A stretch of DNA of 64,000 bases from Haloarcula laminariae (lineage in GTDB: Archaea > Halobacteriota > Halobacteria > Halobacteriales > Haloarculaceae), in NCBI RefSeq assembly GCF_025457605.1, contig NZ_JAMZFY010000001.1:1178001-1242000 (forward strand), written 5' to 3'. The notes under the pieces are model-generated. The model searched no databases. It worked only from the letters and a program-made list of their open reading frames with translations, and was not told where the DNA came from. The translations under genes and the position numbers were made by a program. This document shows positions 26,502 through 34,824 of the stretch, piece by piece (position 1 is the first letter of the stretch; every line of letters begins with the position of its first letter).

Positions 26502-27635
26502 GTGATGATGATGCAGGGCAACGTGGCCCTATTTGGCCAGACGGTTCCAGTGACGGTTATCTTGACTGTCTTGGGGTTGCTCGTGGGAATCGGGTTAGTC
26601 GTCTCGTTCGCGCTCACCATGGGCCTGTCCAGTTATCTCGCCTTCGTTGCCGACCGACGTGAAGACGTGCGGTCTGATCTCCAGTCAGAGCTGCTCAACC
26701 GCGCATTTGGGGAAGATCCAGACTGGGACGGCTGGGTCGACAGCCTCTCCGACCGGGAGCGCCACGTCGTGACAGAGCTACTGGGAGAGTATCTTCGGGA
26801 GTTAAACGGTAGCGAGGCCGAGCCCCTCAGAGATCTCGGGACCGTCCTCGGTCTCCCCAAACAGGCACAGCGGGATCTTGAACGCGGACACATGTATGAG
26901 CGACTCCAAGCGCTCACCTGGCTGATACGGCTGAAACAGCCGGAACCGTACTTTGCTGCGTCGTACGAACCGTCGACACCTGCCGAACAAGCCGCTGTCG
27001 CACGCCTGCTATACGAGACCGACGCACTTGCTAGCCCGGCAGAGGGCTTGGAGATACTGCTGGCTGAGGCAAGCCAGGAATTCAGTGTCTTCGGGCAGGA
27101 TACGCTATTTCGGCTCGCCAGCGAGGCGCCGGACGAGATGTTTGCCCTCGCTATCGAACGGTATCAGACGTGGTCGCCGGCACTGTTAGCACAGGTACTG
27201 CTCGTCTGTGGCCAGCTTGGGACCAGCATTCGGGCCGGAGATATTGCGTGGGTGACGGCCAGCCTGGACCACGAGGACGAAGGCGTGAGAGCCGCGGCGG
27301 CGCGCGCACTGGGCAGCTTCGGCTGGAAGCCACAGCTTAGGGACTCGATGTTTCTTGCTCGGTCGACTGCTGACCCGTCGTCACGTGTTCGTGGGGCGGT
27401 ATACGAGATGTTGGGCGAGTGGGGGGATGAAGAAGCACTGACAGTCCTCCTCTATGCCCTCGTCTCGGAGGACGATCCCCGCGCACTGGTTCGGGGGACA
27501 AACGCACTCGTCCGCCGACGGGACCGAATCGATACCGGTGCGCCGGCAATCCTCGGTCCCGCATGGGCCTGGAGTAGCGAGCAAGCATCGTACGATACCG
27601 TCGCACGGGGCCGGACAGGGACTGTGGAGGGATAA
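26502..27635 (+). CDS. Membrane-anchored HEAT-repeat protein
   Basis: About 375 residues. The start is a GTG at 26502 or one of three following ATGs. One N-terminal membrane helix (TVILTVLGLLVGIGLVVSFA) is followed by a soluble helical region. The C-terminal part has HEAT-like repeats, clearest in HEDEGVRAAAARALGSFG near 260 and PSSRVRGAVYEMLGEWGDEEAL near 300. Such repeats usually scaffold protein contacts. The gene sits 6 bases after the receiver gene and 5 before the GT2 gene, so it could link the regulator to the membrane-bound synthase (inference). No enzyme motif is visible. Confidence 0.75.
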   Translation: MMMMQGNVALFGQTVPVTVILTVLGLLVGIGLVVSFALTMGLSSYLAFVADRREDVRSDLQSELLNRAFGEDPDWDGWVDSLSDRERHVVTELLGEYLRELNGSEAEPLRDLGTVLGLPKQAQRDLERGHMYERLQALTWLIRLKQPEPYFAASYEPSTPAEQAAVARLLYETDALASPAEGLEILLAEASQEFSVFGQDTLFRLASEAPDEMFALAIERYQTWSPALLAQVLLVCGQLGTSIRAGDIAWVTASLDHEDEGVRAAAARALGSFGWKPQLRDSMFLARSTADPSSRVRGAVYEMLGEWGDEEALTVLLYALVSEDDPRALVRGTNALVRRRDRIDTGAPAILGPAWAWSSEQASYDTVARGRTGTVEG

Positions 27636-27640
27636 TCGAA

Positions 27641-29077
27641 ATGCACTCGCCCGCCCATATCGTGGTTCAACTGCTCGGCGCCACGGGTGTGTTCGTCCTC
27701 GGATACTACGCACTCGTCAACGCCTATTACCTCTGTATCCACATTTTAGCGCTCTTCGAACTACGCGATAACGTCCGTGAAGCGAGCTGGGAGCAGCCGT
27801 TCAGACGGTTTTCGAGCCCGTTCTACCCCGGCATCGCACTCGTCGTTCCGGCCTACAACGAGGAAGCGACGATTCGGGAGAGCGTCCAATCGATGCTGTC
27901 ACTGAACTACCCGGAGCTGGAGGTCGTCGTCGTCAACGACGGTTCGACCGATGCAACGCTCGATCGACTAATCGAGCGGTTCGACTTAGAACCACTCGAC
28001 GCCGAGGTTCCGTTCGACGTGCCGGCCGAGGAGATACACGAGACGTACCGGTCGACACGCTACGAGGAACTCTTCGTCGTGGACAAGGCAAATGGCGGGA
28101 AAAGCGACGCGCTCAATGCCGGAATCTGGCTCACCGAGATGCCGTTGTTCTGTGCCGTCGATTCGGACACCCTCATCGACCGGGACGCACTTCTCCAAAT
28201 TGTCAAACCGTTTGTCAAGCGGCCGGGGACAACGGTAGCGACTGGGGGGGTAATCCGGGTTGCAAATAACTGTATCGTCGAAGATGGCCTCGTGAAGGAA
28301 GTAAACCTCCCCAAGACGGGACTGCCGGGACTACAGGTCATGGAATATCTCCGAGCGTTCTATTCGGGCCGGCTAGGTCTCAACCGAATCAATGGGCTTA
28401 TCCTCATCTCCGGCGCGTTTGGCCTGTTCCGGACCGATGTCGTCCGTGAAATCGGCGGATATCGGCACGATACGATCACGGAGGATTTCGATATCATCGT
28501 TAGACTCCACCGATATCTCACTGACGAGGACCGAGAGTACACGGTCGATTTCGTACCCGAACCCGTCGCTTGGACCGAAGTCCCGGCTAGCCGGCAGATG
28601 CTGGGTCGACAGCGTCGCCGCTGGTTCCGCGGCATGGTCGAAACCGTAGTGACGAACCGAAAGATGCTGTTCAGACGAAAGTACGGGCGGGTCGGGACAA
28701 TCATCTTTCCGTTCTTCGTCGCCGCCGAGATGTTCGGCCCGCTCATCGAAGGACTAGGATACATTATTCTCCCGATTGCGGTGTACTTTGACGTACTGCA
28801 GATCGAGTTTTTCATTATGTTTTTCCTCTTGACGACTGGGTTCGGTATCTTCCTCTCGTGGTTCGGTGTGTTCAGCGAGGTGTGGAGCTTTAACCGCTAC
28901 AAGGAGCCCAGACAGGTCCTTCGGTTGCTCTGGTACGGTGTATTGGAGAACTTCGGGTACCGGCAGTGGAAGACCGTCGTCGCATGGCAGGGACTGTTCG
29001 AGTACCTTCGCGGCGTCGACAGCTGGGGAGTCATGGAGCGTGGTGGGTTCAGTTCTGAAAGCGAGGAAGATATTTGA
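27641..29077 (+). CDS. Processive GT2 glycosyltransferase (NodC/hyaluronan-synthase/PgaC-like)
   Basis: A 478-residue membrane glycosyltransferase. An N-terminal helix (about 8-35) is followed by the GT-A domain: ALVVPAYNEEATIRESV near 68, VVVVNDGSTDATL near 90, FCAVDSDTLI near 168 (DxD), TEDFDIIVRLH near 283 (TED), and LGRQRRRWFRG near 323 (QxxRW), the pattern of processive beta-glycan synthases. About three C-terminal helices follow. It should polymerise and extrude an exopolysaccharide from a UDP-sugar. The gene is between the HEAT protein and histidine kinase genes in one transcription unit. The polymer type cannot be told from sequence. Confidence 0.88.
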   Translation: MHSPAHIVVQLLGATGVFVLGYYALVNAYYLCIHILALFELRDNVREASWEQPFRRFSSPFYPGIALVVPAYNEEATIRESVQSMLSLNYPELEVVVVNDGSTDATLDRLIERFDLEPLDAEVPFDVPAEEIHETYRSTRYEELFVVDKANGGKSDALNAGIWLTEMPLFCAVDSDTLIDRDALLQIVKPFVKRPGTTVATGGVIRVANNCIVEDGLVKEVNLPKTGLPGLQVMEYLRAFYSGRLGLNRINGLILISGAFGLFRTDVVREIGGYRHDTITEDFDIIVRLHRYLTDEDREYTVDFVPEPVAWTEVPASRQMLGRQRRRWFRGMVETVVTNRKMLFRRKYGRVGTIIFPFFVAAEMFGPLIEGLGYIILPIAVYFDVLQIEFFIMFFLLTTGFGIFLSWFGVFSEVWSFNRYKEPRQVLRLLWYGVLENFGYRQWKTVVAWQGLFEYLRGVDSWGVMERGGFSSESEEDI

Positions 29078-29099
29078 GACACGAGGTGTTTTCGTAATT

Positions 29100-30242
29100 A
29101 TGGCACAGAACTCCAGCGGGTATTTTCAGGACCTATATGAGGTAGGGGCTGACCGGTCCCTGTCGCTCGAGGAGAAGATCGAACGAGCGATAACGATCGG
29201 ACGGGACCGGCTGGACCTGGCTTACGGAGTGCTTTCGTACACCGCTGCAGGCGAGTACGAAGTGGTCGACTCGACGATTGAGAGCGGCGAGTACGCTGCT
29301 GGGACAGTGTACGAGCTGGAAGAGACGTGGTGTCGACACGTCGTAGAGAACCGTGAGATCCTCGTGGTTTCGGATGCGGATGCGTCCCGATATGCCGAAG
29401 ATATCGCCCGAAAGTCTACGGGATTGCAGTGCTACATCGGGGCGCCAATCCTCGTTGATGGCGAAACATACGGTACGCTCTGTTACTCGGACGAGACACC
29501 GCGTAACCGGGACTTCGACGAAAACGAACAGCAGTTTGTCCAGCTTCTCACCCAGTGGATCGGCTACGAAATCGAACGCGAGAAACACTACCAGACAGTC
29601 GAGTCGCAAAACGAGCGACTCGACGAATTCGCCGGCGTACTTGCCCACGACATTCGGAATCCGCTCACTGCCGCCATTGGCTATACCGAGTATGCTATGG
29701 AAACAGCGCCCGACCGAATCGAGACGCACTTAGAGACAGTGTTACAGTCGCTTGACCGAATCGAGACCCTCATCACCAACACCCTTTCGCTGGCTCGCGA
29801 GGGGGCCGATGTCGGTGAACGCGAGCCAGTTAAACTCGAAACCGTTGCGCAGGAAGCCTGGGACATGGTCTCACCAGCGAACGCCACGCTGTCAGTGGTC
29901 GATACGTACACACTCATGGCGGACGAGTCACGGCTGAGACAGTTATTCGAGAACCTGTTTCGAAACGTTGCGGAACACTGTGGCGACGACGTGACGGTCA
30001 CTGTACGCGGAACGGACACCGGGTTCGAAGTTAGCAACGACGGCCCCGAGATGCCCGAATCGGTCACAGAGTCGCTTTTCGGTGGCTCGTTTGGAGCGGA
30101 CCGCATCGGACTCGGCCTGCTCATTGTAGAGCGAGTTGTCTCCGGTCACGGGTGGGGCGGGACGATAGAATCGACACCCGAAGAGACACGATTTATTTTT
30201 TCGGGCGTGGGTGAAGCGACGAGCGCGGGGGAAGTTGTTTAG
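29100..30242 (+). CDS. GAF-domain sensor histidine kinase
   Basis: A 380-residue soluble kinase. The N-terminal half has a GAF-type sensor domain (about 25-165; CYIGAPILVDGETYGTLCY near 115). It is followed by the HisKA dimerisation helix with phospho-acceptor His in FAGVLAHDIRNPL near 185, then an ATP-binding domain with the N box LFENLFRNVAEHC near 285 and the G box DRIGLGLLIVERVV near 335. No membrane segment. The ATG at 29100 is used; longer frames overlap the GT2 gene. It lies 22 bases after GT2 and is the obvious partner of the stand-alone receiver at the head of the operon (inference). Confidence 0.9.
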   Translation: MAQNSSGYFQDLYEVGADRSLSLEEKIERAITIGRDRLDLAYGVLSYTAAGEYEVVDSTIESGEYAAGTVYELEETWCRHVVENREILVVSDADASRYAEDIARKSTGLQCYIGAPILVDGETYGTLCYSDETPRNRDFDENEQQFVQLLTQWIGYEIEREKHYQTVESQNERLDEFAGVLAHDIRNPLTAAIGYTEYAMETAPDRIETHLETVLQSLDRIETLITNTLSLAREGADVGEREPVKLETVAQEAWDMVSPANATLSVVDTYTLMADESRLRQLFENLFRNVAEHCGDDVTVTVRGTDTGFEVSNDGPEMPESVTESLFGGSFGADRIGLGLLIVERVVSGHGWGGTIESTPEETRFIFSGVGEATSAGEVV

Positions 30243-30489
30243 TAGCTTTCCGGCGGCCGTTCGAGAATCTCAAATATTTCCTTTGTACGATACTCTCGAT
30301 TCCGATTCCAACCGGTCACTTCCCCGAAGACACCATCGTCTGGCCTGATTCAACCGCTCGATATGCGGTCGATTGTTCGACATCGAACTGCTCGGCGACC
30401 GTCCGGGCAATCACAGATGGCTGGTCGAAGAGCCAGTAGGCGAGTCTATCTGTCCCGTCGCCGGTTCCAACACACATCCGTCGTCATTG
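30239..30489 (-). pseudogene. Frameshifted C-terminal winged-helix remnant of a Fic-type protein
   Basis: Reading the minus strand, one frame gives DRLAYWLFDQPSVIARTVAE and QFDVEQSTAYRAV. A second frame continues DDGVFGEVTGWNRNREY and then KEIFEILERPPESY to a TAA at 30239. Joined, they match the C-terminal winged helix typical of haloarchaeal Fic/DOC proteins (YRAV, then DDGVL-x-EVTG, R-x-REY, ILERPP). A frameshift near 30350 breaks it and the catalytic Fic core is absent. Its stop overlaps the histidine kinase stop from the other strand. Family assignment is by pattern only. Confidence 0.5.
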
Positions 30490-30548
30490 CTGCAAGCGCT
30501 CGCAAAAGTGGAGATACATTAACGGATAAGCAGCGGGAACGTACTCGT

Positions 30549-31973
30549 ATGAGTACCGGACCGAGTGGGACCAACCTCGAGGGGGAGGCTCCCGTCGCCG
30601 AATCTGTCGTCGAAACCGACGAGGCGACGATCACCGACGACGCCGAACTCGAACGGACACTCGGAATCGTCGGCGGTCTCGCGATCGGCATCGGGACGAT
30701 GATAGGAGCCGGTATCTTCGTGTTTCCCGGCCTCGCGGGCGCGGAGGGCGGGACGGCCGCGACGGCCTCGTTTGCGGTCAGCGGCGTCGTGGCGTTGCTC
30801 GTCGCGTTACCCACCTCCGAGCTGGCGACGGCGATGCCCAAAAGCGGCGGCGGCTACTATTTCATCTCCCGCGGGCTCGGTACGCTCGCCGGGACTGTCG
30901 TCGGGCTTTCGCTCTGGCTCGGTCTTGTGTTCGCCACGGCCTTCTACCTGGTCGGCCTGGGGTTTTACGCACTCGATGCCCTGGCTCTGGTCGGGATAGG
31001 CGTCGGGGCAAATCCCGGTGGCATCGTCTCCGCACTCGCTGTGGTGGCCGGTATCGGGTTCACCGTGTTGAACGTCACCGGGACGGAGAACGCGGCGAAG
31101 CTCCAGAACGGGATAGTCGCGCTGCTGTTGTCGATGCTCGTGGCCTTCCTCGCCCTCGGGCTGTTCGACGTACTCGGTGTCACCGGCGCCGCGCCGTCCG
31201 GCGGAACCGAGGCCGACCGATGGGCGGCGCTACCGATTCTGTCCACGGCCGCGCTCGTGTTCACCTCGTACCTGGGGTTCGCGCAGGTCGCGACTGTCGC
31301 CGGGGAAATCAAACGCCCCGGTCGGAACCTCCCGCTGGCGATGATCGGGTCCGTCCTGATTGTCACGGTCATGTACGTGGTGACTATCTTCGTCGCGACG
31401 AGTGTCTTCGACCGGACCCAGCTCGGAACGTTCGGCGAGACGGCAATGGTCGAAATCGGCCGCGAGTTGCTCGGTCTGCCCGGGGCGTTCGTCATCGTCG
31501 TCGGCGGACTGCTGGCGACGATGTCCTCGGCTAACGCCTCGATTCTGAGTACGTCCCGGGCGATCTACGGCGTCTCGAAGGACGCGCTCCTGCCACGGTG
31601 GGCGAGCCGGATCAACCTCCGGTACGGAACGCCACACGTGGCGCTGGGGATGGCCGGCGGGCCGGTTATCGTCCTGGCGGCGACCCGCGAGGTCCAGTTG
31701 CTCGCGGAAGTCGCCTCGTTTCTGCACCTTATCATGTACGGGTTGATCTGTGTCGCCCTGGTAGCGATTCGCCGGGACGAACCCGAGTGGTACGAGCCGG
31801 AGTTCCGTGTGCCCGGCGGACCGGTCATCCCCGTCGTGGGCGCCGTTGCGAGCTTCGGCCTCATCGCGTTCATGGACCCCGCCTCCATCGTCGTCGGCGG
31901 GTTCGTCATCCTGGCGACCGCCGGGTGGTATCTCTATTACGCTCGGGACGTGACGTTGAGGGGGGCACTGTAA
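30549..31973 (+). CDS. APC family amino acid permease
   Basis: A 474-residue secondary transporter with about twelve membrane helices. The first helix has the APC signature GIGTMIGAGIFVFPG near residue 50, and the consensus SANASILSTSRAIYGVSKDALLP lies around 325. The N-terminal 35 residues are acidic and hydrophilic. The ATG at 30549 is chosen; upstream frame sequence overlaps the Fic remnant. The stop codon shares a base with the ATG of the following universal stress protein gene (TAATG), a common haloarchaeal pairing in which the Usp protein may regulate the permease. The amino acid specificity is unknown. Confidence 0.9.
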   Translation: MSTGPSGTNLEGEAPVAESVVETDEATITDDAELERTLGIVGGLAIGIGTMIGAGIFVFPGLAGAEGGTAATASFAVSGVVALLVALPTSELATAMPKSGGGYYFISRGLGTLAGTVVGLSLWLGLVFATAFYLVGLGFYALDALALVGIGVGANPGGIVSALAVVAGIGFTVLNVTGTENAAKLQNGIVALLLSMLVAFLALGLFDVLGVTGAAPSGGTEADRWAALPILSTAALVFTSYLGFAQVATVAGEIKRPGRNLPLAMIGSVLIVTVMYVVTIFVATSVFDRTQLGTFGETAMVEIGRELLGLPGAFVIVVGGLLATMSSANASILSTSRAIYGVSKDALLPRWASRINLRYGTPHVALGMAGGPVIVLAATREVQLLAEVASFLHLIMYGLICVALVAIRRDEPEWYEPEFRVPGGPVIPVVGAVASFGLIAFMDPASIVVGGFVILATAGWYLYYARDVTLRGAL

Positions 31974-32671
31974 TGACTCGCGTACTCGTTCCCGTCGCCG
32001 TGCTCGAAGGGGAGTCGGTCTCCCCCGGGTTGGTAGACCTGCTCGGGACCGTTGACGTGACCGTGCTCGGGTATCACGTACTGCCCGAGCAGACGCCGCC
32101 CGACCAGGCCCGGCTCCAGTACGAGGACCGCGCGACGGACGCGCTGGAAGATTTGAGCGACGCGTTTCGGACGGCCGGCGGTGCAGCCGATCACCGGCTC
32201 GTGTTCACGCACGACCGGCAACAGAGCATCGACCGAATCGCGGACGAGGTCGACGCAAAGGCCCTGGCGGTCCCGGGGATAACCGGCGACGTGGAGCGGG
32301 TTCTGGTGTCGCTATCCGGCGACGTCGCCGTTGACCGTATCCTGTCGTTCCTGACGGAGCTCGTCGGGGACCGTGATATCGGCGTGACGTTGCTTTTCGC
32401 CGCCGACACCGAGGACGCGGCCGCCGAACGACTCGATACGGCGGCAGAGCAGCTCCGAAGTAGCGGAATCGACGTGACGACGACCAGTGTCGTCGGAACC
32501 GGGCCGTCTGCGGCCCTCATCGAGGAGGCATCTAGCCACGACGCGATCGTGATGAGCGAACGGGCGCCGTCGTTCAGCTCACTCATATTCGGGGAGGAGT
32601 CAGACCGCATCGCGGCAGCGTCGGTCGGGCCCGTTCTCGTCGTTCGATACGAGGAAGGGCTCGACACGTAG
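31973..32671 (+). CDS. Universal stress protein family protein
   Basis: A 232-residue protein that looks like two degenerate Usp domains: the first opens MTRVLVPVAVLEG, the second begins VERVLVSLSGDVA near residue 105 and ends with SVGPVLVVRYEE. The ATP-binding glycine loop (G-x2-G-x9-G(S/T)) is not clearly conserved. Its start overlaps the permease stop by one base, so the pair is translationally coupled and the protein probably acts on the APC transporter (inference from the common gene order). Confidence 0.8.
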   Translation: MTRVLVPVAVLEGESVSPGLVDLLGTVDVTVLGYHVLPEQTPPDQARLQYEDRATDALEDLSDAFRTAGGAADHRLVFTHDRQQSIDRIADEVDAKALAVPGITGDVERVLVSLSGDVAVDRILSFLTELVGDRDIGVTLLFAADTEDAAAERLDTAAEQLRSSGIDVTTTSVVGTGPSAALIEEASSHDAIVMSERAPSFSSLIFGEESDRIAAASVGPVLVVRYEEGLDT

Positions 32672-32773
32672 GTATCGGCGTTCGACGACGGCGATTCGAC
32701 AACCCCGTCCGCGTCGAGGGAGACCGGCGAGCCGGACGGGGACCGCTAGAGACGGTTGCCGGGCAGTGGCGGT

Positions 32774-33391
32774 TCAGAACGGAGTGTCCGGGGACCCGCG
32801 GCTCGCCGTCTCGTTTTGCATCGTCCGCTCCATCGGGTTCGACCCTACGTCGGCGCTCTCTTCGGGGTCTACGGTGACATCGTCGGTCTCTAGGTACTTC
32901 CGTTCGAGCTCCGCGAGCTGCTCGCTGATGGCCTCGCACTGCTGGTGCATCGGCGCGGGACGGACCCGAACGAGGTCGTACTCGTGGCGGTCGGAGAGCC
33001 CGTTCCAGGCCCGAAACGAGCCGATGGTTAACGTGTGGGTCTGCGGGCAAAACGGCGTGGTCGGCGTGAACTCCGCCCGGAGGACGCGGTCCACGTCCGC
33101 ATCGTCGATAGCGTCCGCCCCGCTCTGCTCGACCGCGTAGCGAAAGCCCGCGTTCTTGTGTCGAGTGTCGAGGTTCAGCCGTGCGAGGTTGTAGTCGAAC
33201 GTCATATCGTACACCGTCCGTTCTTCGAACAGCTCCCGGGTCAGGCGATGGAAGGCGACGTGGTCACTCCCCGCCAGTACGTCGTGCCCTTCCAGGAACC
33301 TGCCCGGCACCGGGTTGTGATTCGGGACGAACTCGTCGTAGCTATCGAACAGCGAGTCGTCGTTCCCGAACGGCGACGGAAAACTGGGCAT
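32774..33391 (-). CDS. Haloarchaeal conserved protein, possible MIP18/DUF59-like Fe-S assembly fold (paralog B)
   Basis: A protein of about 205 residues, homologous to the product of 19049-19630. Shared blocks include SYDEFVPN, FLEGHDVL, DYNLARLNLDTRH and NAGFRYAVE, then a 14-residue insertion (SGADAIDDADVDRV), EFTPTTPFCPQT, SFRAWNGL, HEYDLVRVR and a C-terminal helix. The FTPT-x-x-x-C segment and the later strand-His-helix order recall MIP18/PaaD proteins. The tail after a polar linker reads SPDTPF. The ATG at 33391 aligns with the paralog; one at 33418 is possible. It lies 63 bases after the DUF2249 gene on the same strand, probably one operon. Confidence 0.6.
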   Translation of the reverse strand: MPSFPSPFGNDDSLFDSYDEFVPNHNPVPGRFLEGHDVLAGSDHVAFHRLTRELFEERTVYDMTFDYNLARLNLDTRHKNAGFRYAVEQSGADAIDDADVDRVLRAEFTPTTPFCPQTHTLTIGSFRAWNGLSDRHEYDLVRVRPAPMHQQCEAISEQLAELERKYLETDDVTVDPEESADVGSNPMERTMQNETASRGSPDTPF

Positions 33392-33454
33392 ATCGGTTCC
33401 TTCGCCGTCGACCACCATACATCAACGGCCGAATATATTCAGCAGTCGGGAGCG

Positions 33455-34510
33455 TCAGAACGGGGCTTCGGGTTGCTCGCCGCCGTCGCTATCAGTGGGG
33501 TCCTCCGCCTTCCCGATGAGGACTCTGAACTCGTCCGGTTCGCGCTGGCGGTACGCCCACCGGAACTCCGGGCCAGCCTCGGCATCGAACTGATGATACA
33601 ACGGCTTCGGGTCGTGGTCGTTCACCAGCACGAACCCCGTGCCAGTGTCTAACTCGCTGTAGGCCTCGAAGATGCGCTCGTGGCGCTGTGCCGGCGGGAG
33701 CTCCCTGACGTCGTGTTCCGCGACGATTTCGATGCGCTCCTCGTCCGACGGCGACGCCGCCACGTCGTCGGTGTCGGTTTGCTCTGCGGCTTCCTCGACG
33801 TTTTCGTCGTTCGTGATGTGGACGCGGCAGCGCCCCGGTTCCGATTCGACGACTTCCCAGGTGAACGAGTCGCCGTACCGCTGGCGGAACTCCTGATGGA
33901 GCGGCTTCGGTTCGTGGGGAGCGACGAGCTCTAACGTCACGCCCTCGGGGAGCATTCCGTACCGGTGGTGGATTGTGGGGTGACGTTCCGGCTTCGGAAT
34001 GTCGCGGACGTCGTACCGCGTGACGATGTCATCGTCGGTGTCCGCAGAATCGCCGGTCTTGACGACCTCTACCCGCCACTCCCCGGACCCGCGACTCGCG
34101 TACTCCCACTCGACGACGTCGCCGTGCATCGAACGCAGTTCGTGGTAGAGGGGCTTCGGGTCGTGGTCGTTCACCAGTACGAACCCTTCACTTACGTCCA
34201 AGTTGTCGAAGATTCCGAGGAGGGCCTCGTGTCGGCGCTGTGGCTTCAGGTCGCGGACATCGATAGTCGCGAGCGACCCGTCGAGGGACCCCTCGACAGT
34301 CACCTGTACCTCTCTCGGTTCCGCGTCGGGGTCCGCGTACTCCCAGTCGACGGCTCGGTCCCGTTCGAGCTGGTAGCGGACGAGGTGTGTGTCGATGTCC
34401 TTGTCGGCCACGACGGCGAACCCGCGGCCCGATTCAGTTTCGTCCAGCGCGTCGAAGAGTGGAGTCCGAAGTGTCTCCGACCGGTCACGCAGATCGAGTG
34501 TATCGGTCAT
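33455..34510 (-). CDS. Four-repeat DUF2249 protein
   Basis: A 351-residue cytoplasmic protein made of four DUF2249 units: about 1-85 (with ETLRTPLFDALDE), 90-175 (DVRDLKPQRRHEALLGIFDNL), 180-265 (DVRDIPKPERHPTIHHRYGML) and 275-345 (DVRELPPAQRHERIFEAYSEL). Units 2 and 4 share GFVLVNDHDPKPLYH. DUF2249 is a SirA/TusA-related fold found near denitrification and hemerythrin genes; its biochemical role is not settled. The start at 34510 (MTDTLDLRDRSE) fits the first repeat, and longer frames look non-coding. The C-terminus is PEAPF, like the tails of the two MIP18-like proteins. Probably co-transcribed with paralog B. Confidence 0.85.
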   Translation of the reverse strand: MTDTLDLRDRSETLRTPLFDALDETESGRGFAVVADKDIDTHLVRYQLERDRAVDWEYADPDAEPREVQVTVEGSLDGSLATIDVRDLKPQRRHEALLGIFDNLDVSEGFVLVNDHDPKPLYHELRSMHGDVVEWEYASRGSGEWRVEVVKTGDSADTDDDIVTRYDVRDIPKPERHPTIHHRYGMLPEGVTLELVAPHEPKPLHQEFRQRYGDSFTWEVVESEPGRCRVHITNDENVEEAAEQTDTDDVAASPSDEERIEIVAEHDVRELPPAQRHERIFEAYSELDTGTGFVLVNDHDPKPLYHQFDAEAGPEFRWAYRQREPDEFRVLIGKAEDPTDSDGGEQPEAPF

Positions 34511-34824
34511 CGAGTAGAGCGTGTCGTAGCTGACGGATGGGCCCTGTGCCGAAGATATTCGGACTGGTACTGCCGTGCAGACGGGAGCGTCGCCCGCCCC
34601 GGAGCGGCAGCCGGCTCGTCGCCGGCGATTCTCGCGACGCGATAGGCGCGTTGTCGTCATCCCGAACCACACCGGTATGAGCTGCATTACTTATCCAGAA
34701 TATTGGCCCATAACGGGCCGATATACCTGAATTCGGCAGATACATCCCTCTCGTGACGAGGCTTCAGACCGATGGGAACGGGCTCTCGTAGCCGACGGGT
34801 ATCGCTAGCTCAGCAGCGGCGGCT

